Shown one piece after another: positions 45,467 to 52,579 of a stretch of 55,669 bases of DNA. This DNA is from Flavobacteriales bacterium. Lineage in GTDB: Bacteria; Bacteroidota; Bacteroidia; Flavobacteriales_D; Crocinitomicaceae. The translations under genes were made by a program, and so were the position numbers. The stretch's first letter is position 1. Every line of letters starts with the position of its first letter. The stretch covers positions 1 through 55,669 of the forward strand of contig CANLAQ010000014.1 of the NCBI GenBank assembly GCA_947488235.1, in the 5' to 3' direction. The notes under the pieces are model-generated. The model did no database searches. It was not told the DNA's origin and saw only the letters and a list, made by a program, of their open reading frames with translations.

Positions 45467-46414
45467 TTATTTTGCTGTTGCTCTATCTAAACGATCGTTG
45501 ATGGTATTTCCAAGCTCAAGATCTGGAAATTTTTCGATGAAGAGTTGCGCATATCCTTGACTGTCTAAAGCATGTAAGGTGCTGTAAAGTTTTCGAGCAG
45601 CTTCTTTTAAATCTCCTTGTTCACTTAAAATCACGACAGTACTTGAGTTAAATTTTTCTGGAACTTCCTTGTAAAAAATGTACGCCGCATTGGCATCTAT
45701 AGGTGATTCAGGATGATAAAAACTCAAAGGAGTTTCTGGAGCATAATGATGTTTAACCATTCCGCTGGCAACAGTTTGCGCTTCTTTATTTTTAATTGGT
45801 GGAATATAGCCTAAATGCAGTGTCAATTCTTCCAGTGTAATTCCACCCAAGCGATAAACAACAACTTGACCATTTTCTGCTCCGATAATGGTAGATTCAA
45901 GACCATAAGCGCAGGGACCACCTTCTAAAATACATTCAATCTTTCCATCCAATTCATGCAATACATGTTGACTGGTAGTCGGACTAATACTTCCATATCG
46001 ATTAGCGCTCGGAGCTGCAAGGGGAAAAGGAAGATCCATCAGTAACGCTTGTAATACAGGATGTGCAGGAACTCTTATTGCCACGCGATCATGTCCCGCC
46101 GTAATTAAAGGAGAAACCAAATTGCTTTTAGGTAACAGAACTGTTAATGGTCCTGGCCAAAATACAGCGCATAATGAAGACAAGGCCTCTGGAAATTCTG
46201 TGATGTAATTTTGTGTTGCCTCTTGAGAGGAGAAATGTAGAATTAATGGATTCGCATTGGGTCTTTGCTTTGCATCAAATATTTTTTGAATGGCAATTTC
46301 ATTGGTCCCGTCTCCCGCTAAGCCATATACTGTTTCAGTAGGCACTGCAACTACATCGCCTTGAATTAATAGCGCTCTTGCAATCTCAATATTTTCTGTA
46401 ACAATCGTTTTCAC
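45467..46414 (-). CDS. L-threonylcarbamoyladenylate synthase (Sua5/YwlC type)
   Basis: Makes threonylcarbamoyl-AMP for the t6A37 tRNA modification. The 315-residue protein has the YrdC-domain motifs VAVPTETVYGLAGDG, AKQRPNANPLILHF, FWPGPLTVLLPKS and PSANRYGSISPTTSQHV, then a linker with VKHHYAPETPL leading into a C-terminal Sua5 domain, so it is the long Sua5 form. The start is GTG at 46414; a perfect -7 element ends only 4 bases upstream, so the message may be leaderless. Confidence 0.9.
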   Translation of the reverse strand: MKTIVTENIEIARALLIQGDVVAVPTETVYGLAGDGTNEIAIQKIFDAKQRPNANPLILHFSSQEATQNYITEFPEALSSLCAVFWPGPLTVLLPKSNLVSPLITAGHDRVAIRVPAHPVLQALLMDLPFPLAAPSANRYGSISPTTSQHVLHELDGKIECILEGGPCAYGLESTIIGAENGQVVVYRLGGITLEELTLHLGYIPPIKNKEAQTVASGMVKHHYAPETPLSFYHPESPIDANAAYIFYKEVPEKFNSSTVVILSEQGDLKEAARKLYSTLHALDSQGYAQLFIEKFPDLELGNTINDRLDRATAK

Positions 46415-46418
46415 AGTA

Positions 46419-46426
46419 CAAATTTA
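46419..46426 (-). promoter_or_regulatory. -7 promoter element abutting the Sua5 start
   Basis: The minus strand reads TAAATTTG, followed by TACT and the GTG start. Confidence 0.45.
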
Positions 46427-46487
46427 GCAAAAGCAAAGATTGAATTAATTTATTGTTTCAATTAGTTTCTAATTGTAATTTCTTGCT

Positions 46488-46495
46488 TACCTTTG
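46488..46495 (+). promoter_or_regulatory. -7 promoter element for the response regulator
   Basis: TACCTTTG matches TAnnTTTG, 26 bases before ATG 46522. No correctly spaced TTG was found. Confidence 0.45.
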
Positions 46496-46521
46496 TCTTG
46501 TTTATAATAATTCTAAATAAG

Positions 46522-47196
46522 ATGTCGGTCATCATCGCAGATAGTAATGATATTGTTCGAATAGGTTTAAGGACCTTATTATCGAATGATCCTCAAATTC
46601 AGATTGTCGGTGACGCCAAAAACAATGAAGAATTAATTTCTTTAATCAGTTCATTTGAAACACGAACTATTTTAATCGATTTCACTTCAATTGGTTTCTC
46701 CATCGATATTATTTCTAAAATCCATCAATTAGACAAAGACATCAGTTTTGTTGCTATAACACCTGATCAAAGTGCTCAGACCTTAGTAGATGCCTTGCGC
46801 ATTGGGGTGAGTAGTTATGTGAAAAAGGATTGTGATTTAGCAGAAATTCTTGATGCTGTTAAGGAAACTCAAAGAGGCAATCGATATTTTTGTGGACAAA
46901 TTTTGGAGACCATTCAGAAGGCAAATATCGATATTCAAGATTTAGATATGGATGGATTCACTTGTGAGGCAGTAGTTTTGACAGCAAGAGAGAGTGAAAT
47001 TATCATATTAATAGCGGAAGGACTTACCAATATTCAAATTGCCACCAATTTGTTTTTAAGCAATCATACCGTAAATACGCATCGTAAAAATATCATGGCC
47101 AAGTTGGGTGTGAAAAATACTGCTGGGATTGTAATGTATGCTGTTAAAACTGAGCTGGTAATGCCGAATAAATTCCTATTTGCTCCGACTATTTAA
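46522..47196 (+). CDS. LuxR/NarL-type response regulator
   Basis: A 224-residue regulator with an N-terminal receiver domain (residues about 1-120) and a C-terminal LuxR HTH (LTARESEIIILIAEGLTNIQ, FLSNHTVNTHRKNIMAKLGV). The receiver is divergent: the acidic pair is ADSN rather than the usual DD, the phospho-acceptor Asp may be that in LIDFTS, and the conserved Lys is in VKKDC. I chose ATG 46522 over 46453 because the domain begins there. No histidine kinase is adjacent, so it is an orphan. Its end overlaps the convergent receptor gene by 8 bases. Confidence 0.87.
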   Translation: MSVIIADSNDIVRIGLRTLLSNDPQIQIVGDAKNNEELISLISSFETRTILIDFTSIGFSIDIISKIHQLDKDISFVAITPDQSAQTLVDALRIGVSSYVKKDCDLAEILDAVKETQRGNRYFCGQILETIQKANIDIQDLDMDGFTCEAVVLTARESEIIILIAEGLTNIQIATNLFLSNHTVNTHRKNIMAKLGVKNTAGIVMYAVKTELVMPNKFLFAPTI

Positions 47197-49822
47197 TCTT
47201 ACAAATTAGCTTTAAGTTGAACCTTCTTTGGGTTAAGTAATTTGGAATCGCATAATATTTTCCCTCAATATCTTGAATCCATTGTTTCGACAAGACATTA
47301 TTGATACCAAGCAGATTAAAGATCTCAAAAGATAATACGGCGTCAGAAAAAGTACTGGACCAAAATGTCTTTTTTCCCGTGGGTTTTTCTGAAATTAAAT
47401 CATACGAAAGTCCTAAATCGACTCTGAAATAGGACTTCATGCGCAAGGTATCTTTATATCTGGTATGATCTGGTGGACCATAAGGTAACCTAGAGGCAAA
47501 TTGTAATCCCATCTGAACCGTAAAATTTTCGAATCCAGGCATTTGATCCTGTACCAAAGCCCCAAAATTAAAAAGTTGATCTGTTGGCCTCGGAATATAA
47601 CCTGGGAAAATAGTGGCGCTGTCAACAACTGTTTGGTCGATGCTGTATCCAAAAATTATTTTTTCACCTGCGGCATTGTAATATTCCTTGTAATAATCAT
47701 CTAGAAGATTCTCCTTAGTCGACATCAATCCAAACTTAAAGAAAGATTCAATTCCAGGTACAAATTCACCGTGAACATTGACATCTAAACCATAAGCATA
47801 AGCAATGGCATTGTTTTCTGCATAATATCTCGTGCGTACATTTTCTATTTCATAAGGGTTCACATCCCACAAATACTTGTAGTACAATTCTCCACTTAAT
47901 TTAAAAGGCATATCGCGATTCCACATATTAAAATAAAAGTCTGTTCCAGCAACAAAGTGAAAAGATTTTTGAGATTTTACATTCGTATTTAGATTTCCTT
48001 CGATGGTTCTAAATTCGCGATAAAAAGGAGGTTGGTAATATAGTCCAGATGCCAATCGATAACTTAAACGGCGCTTCATGACTTGGCCGTTTTTAACCAA
48101 GAATGCACGGGGGTAAAAGGTAAGTGCAGCACGGGGCGTTAGGTAGAATTCTTTGTTCACCGTAGTATAGCCACTTCTTAATCCAAGGGAAAGCGCCCAT
48201 TTTTTCGTAATTTCAGATAATGTGTCCAGATAGTTCACACTTGTTTTTATGTCATTAATTCTAATTTTTTTAGTGACTTTCACTTCTTGGTTTCTTAAAG
48301 TGTTTGCCCAACTCAAATTCCATTGAGCGAAACCTGTGATGCGTTCCCCTTTTAGGTTGAGATTACTTTTAATGGTTTCAAATAACTGCACTTCATTCGG
48401 ACTGTTTTGAGGAACACTGTATCCTGCAGAATCAATCATTTTCCATTCACTTAACACATCTGTGAATTGATCATATTGAAAATTCGCACCCCATTTCAGC
48501 GTAGAGCTTTTGTAATGGCTCTTTTCAAAATCTGTGTAATTAGCATAAAAACGATGTTCCCCTTGGTGGTAGACATTGCTAATGGTGGCGTTGAGTTGAT
48601 TGCGTGCATGGTTCAAAAAGGAACCAATTCCAAGAACTGCGATGGAATCGCCATATTCTTCCTTAGAAGGATCCGTTTCTAATTCGTTGATATAATACTG
48701 TCCTTGAATATCAAAAAATTCTCTTTCATTCGAATTGAACACTGTGGTATAGAAATCTAGGTCTGTATTTTTCGTAGGTTTATATTTGAGCGCAAGTCCC
48801 CCCATCATCGTTTGAAATCGGGTACTTTCTTTTCCATCAAAATAAATACGGAACGAATAAGCTTCATTTGCGGTACCGAAATCTGTTACAGATGTTTGTG
48901 GACTAAACTGGTAGTCATTGGAAGAAAAATGTCCTAAAACAGAAAAAGTTAATTTGGGATTAATCTCATAATTCGTAAGCAATTGAGCATCCATAAAAAC
49001 AGGATTATAACTGCCTTTTGTAGGTAATGAATTCAAAAGATAACCGTTAGCCCGGTAGCGTGCTCCTACCAAATAATTGAATTTTTTATTAACTGCTTCT
49101 TCCACATGCGCTTCCGCACCTAAAAGAGACAATAGGGCAGAGGCTTTAAATTTGGATGGGGTTTTATAAGTGATATCCAATACAGAGCTCAATTTATCGC
49201 CATATTGCGCATCAAATCCACCTGCTGAAAAGCGTACAGACTCCACCAATGCTGAGTGAATAAAACTCATTCCTTCTTGTTGACCACTGCGCGTAAGAAA
49301 GGGACGGTAGACCATAAATCCATTTACATACACTAGATTTTCGTCGTAATTTCCACCGCGCACATTATAGTTGCTGGTAAGTTCATTATTTGAAACTGCT
49401 GCTGTAACTAAAGTTAATGTCTTTTCGACCGTGGCGATGCGTTGATGATCCAACATCGGCAATCTATCTAGGGTAAAGGGATCGTCTTTTGATTTTAGAA
49501 TGGTTACGCCTCTTTCTTGTTGAATTGGAAAGCGAATGGCTTGCATTTTTATTGAAGGCTGCTGATTATAAATAACAGTCCTTTTTTCTTTGTATTTATC
49601 AATCGTAAAAGTGATCAAGAGCGTATCGAAAAGCGCGATTTTGGCACGAAATATTCCTAGTGAATCTGTAAAAATATTCAAGGGTGGCGTGCTATTTAGT
49701 TGGACTACTACATTTTCAATTGGATTCCCTTTTTTATCGATGCAACTCCCAGTAATATCAACCTGTTGGGCACTCAAAAATAGGGGTAAAGCAATAAAAA
49801 TAAAAAAGTAGCAATACTTCAT
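47189..49822 (-). CDS. TonB-dependent receptor with carboxypeptidase-like N-terminal domain
   Basis: An 877-residue outer-membrane transporter. A signal peptide (ending PLFLSAQQ) is followed by a carboxypeptidase-regulatory-like domain (ITGSCIDKKGNPIENVVVQL), a plug domain (SNYNVRGGNYDENLVYVNGF, AGGFDAQYGDKLSSVLDITY) and a 22-strand-type barrel ending FNLKLICKIK. No SusD-like partner is adjacent, so the ligand is unknown. It should be energised by the TonB/ExbB/ExbD set. ATG 49822 is chosen because the alternative TTG start at 49831 overlaps the promoter box. Confidence 0.92.
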   Translation of the reverse strand: MKYCYFFIFIALPLFLSAQQVDITGSCIDKKGNPIENVVVQLNSTPPLNIFTDSLGIFRAKIALFDTLLITFTIDKYKEKRTVIYNQQPSIKMQAIRFPIQQERGVTILKSKDDPFTLDRLPMLDHQRIATVEKTLTLVTAAVSNNELTSNYNVRGGNYDENLVYVNGFMVYRPFLTRSGQQEGMSFIHSALVESVRFSAGGFDAQYGDKLSSVLDITYKTPSKFKASALLSLLGAEAHVEEAVNKKFNYLVGARYRANGYLLNSLPTKGSYNPVFMDAQLLTNYEINPKLTFSVLGHFSSNDYQFSPQTSVTDFGTANEAYSFRIYFDGKESTRFQTMMGGLALKYKPTKNTDLDFYTTVFNSNEREFFDIQGQYYINELETDPSKEEYGDSIAVLGIGSFLNHARNQLNATISNVYHQGEHRFYANYTDFEKSHYKSSTLKWGANFQYDQFTDVLSEWKMIDSAGYSVPQNSPNEVQLFETIKSNLNLKGERITGFAQWNLSWANTLRNQEVKVTKKIRINDIKTSVNYLDTLSEITKKWALSLGLRSGYTTVNKEFYLTPRAALTFYPRAFLVKNGQVMKRRLSYRLASGLYYQPPFYREFRTIEGNLNTNVKSQKSFHFVAGTDFYFNMWNRDMPFKLSGELYYKYLWDVNPYEIENVRTRYYAENNAIAYAYGLDVNVHGEFVPGIESFFKFGLMSTKENLLDDYYKEYYNAAGEKIIFGYSIDQTVVDSATIFPGYIPRPTDQLFNFGALVQDQMPGFENFTVQMGLQFASRLPYGPPDHTRYKDTLRMKSYFRVDLGLSYDLISEKPTGKKTFWSSTFSDAVLSFEIFNLLGINNVLSKQWIQDIEGKYYAIPNYLTQRRFNLKLICKIK

Positions 49823-49828
49823 AGGTAA

Positions 49829-49836
49829 CAAAGATA
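49829..49836 (-). promoter_or_regulatory. -7 promoter element abutting the TonB receptor start
   Basis: The minus strand reads TATCTTTG, then TTACCT and the ATG. The leader would be only a few bases. Confidence 0.45.
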
Positions 49837-50039
49837 ATCCTTAACGATGTATGTGGAAATTTATTCTTTACAATTTATCCTTTTTGCCCTAAGAATTCTG
49901 TTTTAATATGTTGAATTAATAGCCTTAAAGGGATCAATTTTCTCTTGTCTTTTTTCATTTTTATCTATTGGCCTTGGCCTTATATAAATAATCTCAACTG
50001 CGAGCTGCGCTTTCCTCTTTTAAAAAAATAGCGTAATAC

Positions 50040-50071
50040 TTGTTCAAATAAGAGAGAAATCATTATATTTG
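50040..50071 (+). promoter_or_regulatory. Promoter of tRNA-His
   Basis: TTG (50040-50042), a 21-base spacer, TATATTTG (50064-50071). The tRNA begins 13 bases after the box. Confidence 0.7.
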
Positions 50072-50083
50072 CACTCGTTAAAT

Positions 50084-50158
50084 GGAGGTTGTAGCTCAGT
50101 TGGTTAGAGCGTCGGTTTGTGGTACCGAAGGTCGCGGGTTCGAGACCCGTCTCCCTCC
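50084..50158 (+). tRNA. tRNA-His (anticodon GTG)
   Basis: A cloverleaf with the extra 5' G of tRNA-His (50084) opposite C73 (50158). The D arm GCTC...GAGC, anticodon stem TCGGT/ACCGA with loop TTGTGGT (anticodon GTG), a 5-base variable loop and T arm GCGGG-TTCGAGA-CCCGT are normal. The acceptor stem GAGGTTG pairs with CTCCCTC except at two adjacent pairs (5-68 T/C and 6-67 T/T). Only CA of the CCA end is encoded. Confidence 0.9.
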
Positions 50159-50159
50159 C

Positions 50160-50187
50160 AAAAAGTCCCTTAGTGGGACTTTTTTTG
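50160..50187 (+). terminator. Terminator after tRNA-His
   Basis: AAAAGTCCC (50161-50169), loop TTAGT, GGGACTTTT (50175-50183) with a following T run. Confidence 0.88.
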
Positions 50188-50296
50188 TTTATGTAAAAGG
50201 AGTAGGTTCATTTTAGGGATTTAGAAGCCCTTTGTAAACAAATTCACATTATTTATTAATGTCAGTTTTTCAGACAAGCGAAAATAATATTGTCCT

Positions 50297-50304
50297 TATA
50301 TTTG
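50297..50304 (+). promoter_or_regulatory. -7 promoter element for the DUF1573 gene
   Basis: TATATTTG, a perfect TAnnTTTG, 15 bases before ATG 50320. Confidence 0.5.
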
Positions 50305-50319
50305 TTTAAAATATTGGAA

Positions 50320-50811
50320 ATGAAATCCACTTTTATTTTAATTAGTTTGATGCTTTGTTTTGCTTGTGAAGACAATAAAGAAACTCAAAGCACACAAATT
50401 GTATCCAGTATCGAAGCTAATGAAGACTCAGAACGCGCATTAGAGGCAAATTTAAAGGAAGCTGCTGCAGAGGAAAAAGATCGTTTAGCGCATTTAACGA
50501 CTTTAGTTTTTGATCGATTAGAGCATGATTTCGGAACTATAAAAGCTGAATCCGATAACAGAACAAGTTTTAGAGTAAGCAATACAGGTAAGCACCCATT
50601 GGTGATCTTAAATGTAAAAGCAAGTTGTGGTTGCACCACACCAATTAAGCCCAAAAAACCTATCCCTCCGGGTAAATCAGATGTGATTATTGTGAATTTT
50701 CATCCAGGATATAGTCCAACAAAAGAACAAGAGAAAAAAGTAACCGTTGAAACCAATACTAAGACTGTGTTAACCGTCCTTACGATTAAAGCATTGGTAG
50801 AGAAAAACTAA
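50320..50811 (+). CDS. DUF1573 domain lipoprotein
   Basis: A 163-residue probable lipoprotein. The signal peptide ends in a lipobox-like LCFAC, so Cys16 would be lipidated. The DUF1573 domain follows from about residue 65: HDFGTIKAESDNRTSFRVSN, VKASCGCTTP with its conserved CGCT, and IPPGKSDVIIVNFHPG. This Ig-like domain is common in Bacteroidota envelopes but has no settled role. I chose ATG 50320 instead of the TTG at 50290. The MBL gene starts 5 bases after its stop. Confidence 0.87.
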   Translation: MKSTFILISLMLCFACEDNKETQSTQIVSSIEANEDSERALEANLKEAAAEEKDRLAHLTTLVFDRLEHDFGTIKAESDNRTSFRVSNTGKHPLVILNVKASCGCTTPIKPKKPIPPGKSDVIIVNFHPGYSPTKEQEKKVTVETNTKTVLTVLTIKALVEKN

Positions 50812-50816
50812 GAGCA

Positions 50817-51668
50817 ATGAAAATACATGTAATCGATACTGGTAATTTTAAGTTAGATGGAGGCGCTATGTTCGGCGTAGTTCCTAAGTCGCTTTGGCAA
50901 AAAACCAATCCAGCAGACGAACAAAACATGTGTTCTTGGGCCATGCGATGCTTGCTCATTGAGGATGGAAATCGCTTGATGTTAATCGACACAGGAATTG
51001 GAGACAAGCAAACTGAAAAGTTTTTCGCTCATTATTATTTATATGGCTCAGCCAGTTTATCGCGCAGTCTGCATCAATTAGGCTTTCATGAAGATCAAAT
51101 CACCGATGTGTTTTTGACCCATTTACATTTTGATCATTGTGGCGGCGCGATTGCATGGAATGATTCAAAATCTGCTTATCGGCCGGTATTTAAAAATGCC
51201 AAATATTGGAGCAATGAGCAACATTGGCAATGGGCAACGGTTCCCAATTCAAGAGAAAAGGCCTCTTTCTTATCAGAAAATATTCTTCCCATTCAAGAGA
51301 GTGGTCAATTAGCATTCATTGATCGAAAGGAAAATTTAACCCAAGCTGTTTTTCCAAATATGGATGTTCTTTTTGTTGATGGTCACACCGATAGTATGAT
51401 GTTACCGCATATCTCCTATAAAGGAAAGACGATAGTTTTTATGGCTGATTTATTACCAAGTGTTGGGCACATTCCTTTACCTTATGTAATGGGTTATGAC
51501 ACGCGACCACTCATAACCATGGAGGAGAAGGCTAAGTTTTTAGATAAAGCGGCAGCTGAATCCTACATATTATTTATGGAACATGATAGTGTGAATGAAT
51601 GTTGTACGGTGATGGCGACTGAAAAAGGGGTGCGCTTGAAAGACACCTTCAGTTTTTCTGAGATATAA
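50817..51668 (+). CDS. MBL-fold metallo-hydrolase
   Basis: A 283-residue metallo-beta-lactamase fold enzyme. Metal-binding motifs: THLHFDHCGG (HxHxDH), VDGHTDSMM, MADLLPSVGHIPLPYVMGYD and EHDS near the end. The LIEDGNRLMLIDTGIGDKQ start is typical of lactonase or hydrolase members. Substrate is unknown. It follows the DUF1573 gene by 5 bases, suggesting an operon. Confidence 0.88.
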   Translation: MKIHVIDTGNFKLDGGAMFGVVPKSLWQKTNPADEQNMCSWAMRCLLIEDGNRLMLIDTGIGDKQTEKFFAHYYLYGSASLSRSLHQLGFHEDQITDVFLTHLHFDHCGGAIAWNDSKSAYRPVFKNAKYWSNEQHWQWATVPNSREKASFLSENILPIQESGQLAFIDRKENLTQAVFPNMDVLFVDGHTDSMMLPHISYKGKTIVFMADLLPSVGHIPLPYVMGYDTRPLITMEEKAKFLDKAAAESYILFMEHDSVNECCTVMATEKGVRLKDTFSFSEI

Positions 51669-51793
51669 ATTATTTCTTTCACTTGAGCTATTGATATTTA
51701 ACCCTTCGAGGAACTAATTCATTTGTTTAGGTTAAGACAATCAATTCTTTAGGAAAAAAAGAACACAATTTTCCACTTTTTAATTAAAATCCC

Positions 51794-51823
51794 TTGTTAA
51801 TTCAAAAAATCAGCTTATTTTTG
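51794..51823 (+). promoter_or_regulatory. Promoter of tRNA-Asp
   Basis: TTG (51794-51796), a 19-base spacer, TATTTTTG (51816-51823). About 70 bases of leader with a CCAGA-TGTT-TCTGG hairpin (51861-51874) precede the tRNA. Confidence 0.75.
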
Positions 51824-51901
51824 TATCCGCTTTAGCAATAAGGTTCACACGATTTTGAATCCAGATGTTTCTGGAGATCGTCGTAAGATGGTTAAAAAAT
51901 T

Positions 51902-51975
51902 GGTTTGGTAGTTCAGTTGGTTAGAATACATGCCTGTCACGCATGGGGTCGCGGGTTCGAGTCCCGTCCAGACCG
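51902..51975 (+). tRNA. tRNA-Asp (anticodon GTC)
   Basis: Intact cloverleaf: acceptor GGTTTGG/CCAGACC (one T-G wobble), D arm, anticodon stem CATGC/GCATG with loop CTGTCAC (anticodon GTC), T arm GCGGG-TTCGAGT-CCCGT, discriminator G at 51975. CCA is not encoded. Its 3' half is repeated twice further downstream. Confidence 0.96.
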
Positions 51976-52026
51976 CTCAGAACGCTAAAGCGTTAAAAAG
52001 AAACGCCTCTATGGCTGGAGGATTAG

Positions 52027-52065
52027 AAAACCCTAAGATGTATCAAATATCTTAGGGTTTTTGTT
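52027..52065 (+). terminator. Terminator after tRNA-Asp
   Basis: A 13-base perfect stem, AAAACCCTAAGAT (52027-52039) and ATCTTAGGGTTTT (52049-52061), with a 9-base loop and T-rich tail. Confidence 0.9.
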
Positions 52066-52085
52066 TTTAGTTTAAGTCATACTCT

Positions 52086-52352
52086 ATGGAAGTATATTCA
52101 GTTTATATAATTTGTAATCCCCAAAAAATTTATTACAAAGGCTTTACAAGCGATGTTTTGCGTCGATTGGATGAACATAATTCCTCTCTAGGAAAATACA
52201 CTTCTGAAAAAGGGCCATGGATTTTGGTGTTCCAACATTCATTTATTTTCAAGTCAGAGGCTTTGAAGTATGAACGGATGCTCAAACGTCAAAATCACAA
52301 ATACCTGGATTGGTTAATCGCATCAGATAAAAATGAAATAACTAGAATTTAA
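52086..52352 (+). CDS. Small GIY-YIG nuclease
   Basis: An 88-residue protein that is essentially one GIY-YIG nuclease domain. The two motif halves are SVYIICNPQ (GIY) and IYYKGFTS (YIG); Arg26/Arg27 in DVLRRLDEHN and Glu63 in LKYERMLKR occupy the usual catalytic positions. Single-domain members of this UPF0213/UvrC-like family usually have no known biological substrate. It sits between an intact tRNA-Asp and a damaged tRNA-Asp copy, downstream of a strong terminator, with no clear own promoter. Confidence 0.85.
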   Translation: MEVYSVYIICNPQKIYYKGFTSDVLRRLDEHNSSLGKYTSEKGPWILVFQHSFIFKSEALKYERMLKRQNHKYLDWLIASDKNEITRI

Positions 52353-52356
52353 TGCC

Positions 52357-52406
52357 GCATAAATGGGGTCGTCTCGGCTCAGCCGAGAAGTGCCCGTCCA
52401 GACCGC
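52357..52406 (+). pseudogene. Damaged tRNA-Asp 3' half with inserted palindrome
   Basis: Contains GCAT and ATGGGGTCG (52363-52371) and CCCGTCCAGACCGC (52393-52406), both identical to tRNA-Asp, but the anticodon loop is lost and the T arm (11 bases) is replaced by 21 bases holding TCTCGGCT-C-AGCCGAGA (52372-52388). CCA is encoded after a C, as GCCA at 52405-52408. Confidence 0.75.
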
Positions 52407-52420
52407 CAGAGCTAAAGTTT

Positions 52421-52460
52421 AAACCCTGTAAGTCACTGATTTACAGGGTTTTATTTTGTC
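52421..52460 (+). terminator. Terminator after the damaged tRNA copy
   Basis: AAACCCTGTAA (52421-52431) and TTACAGGGTTT (52441-52451), 9-base loop, T-rich tail. The stem has the same AAACCCT/AGGGTTT edge as the terminator after the intact tRNA. Confidence 0.85.
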
Positions 52461-52472
52461 CTAAAATTCGTC

Positions 52473-52496
52473 GGGGGACGGATTGGGGGACGGATT
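52473..52496. repeat. Tandem 12-base repeats
   Basis: GGGGGACGGATT occurs twice back-to-back (52473-52484 and 52485-52496), GC-rich against AT-rich surroundings. They could be recombinase arm-type sites, which is inference. Confidence 0.7.
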
Positions 52497-52553
52497 TATC
52501 CAAAAAATTTTTCTGAATTTTCGTTTTTCATTGTTGATAACTTTCTTTTTTGC

Positions 52554-52570
52554 AGTCCGGTTCAGACCGC
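52554..52570 (+). repeat. Third tRNA-Asp 3'-end copy
   Basis: AGTCCGGTTCAGACCGC matches the tRNA-Asp end (51960-51976) at 15 of 17 positions. It lies directly next to the stop of the minus-strand gene at 52580, as an attachment-site remnant would. Confidence 0.6.
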
Positions 52571-52579
52571 AAAGGTTTT

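Larger units (their letters stand above)
51963..52406 (+). mobile_element. Candidate small mobile unit: GIY-YIG nuclease gene between tRNA-Asp 3'-end copies
   Basis: The span is bounded by exact 14-base direct repeats, CCCGTCCAGACCGC (51963-51976 and 52393-52406), with similarity continuing into the trailers (CAGA...GCTAAAG). It contains the tRNA terminator and one nuclease gene, and no integrase. The arrangement suggests insertion at the tRNA 3' end that restored the tRNA and left a damaged copy downstream. Mobility is inference. Confidence 0.5.
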
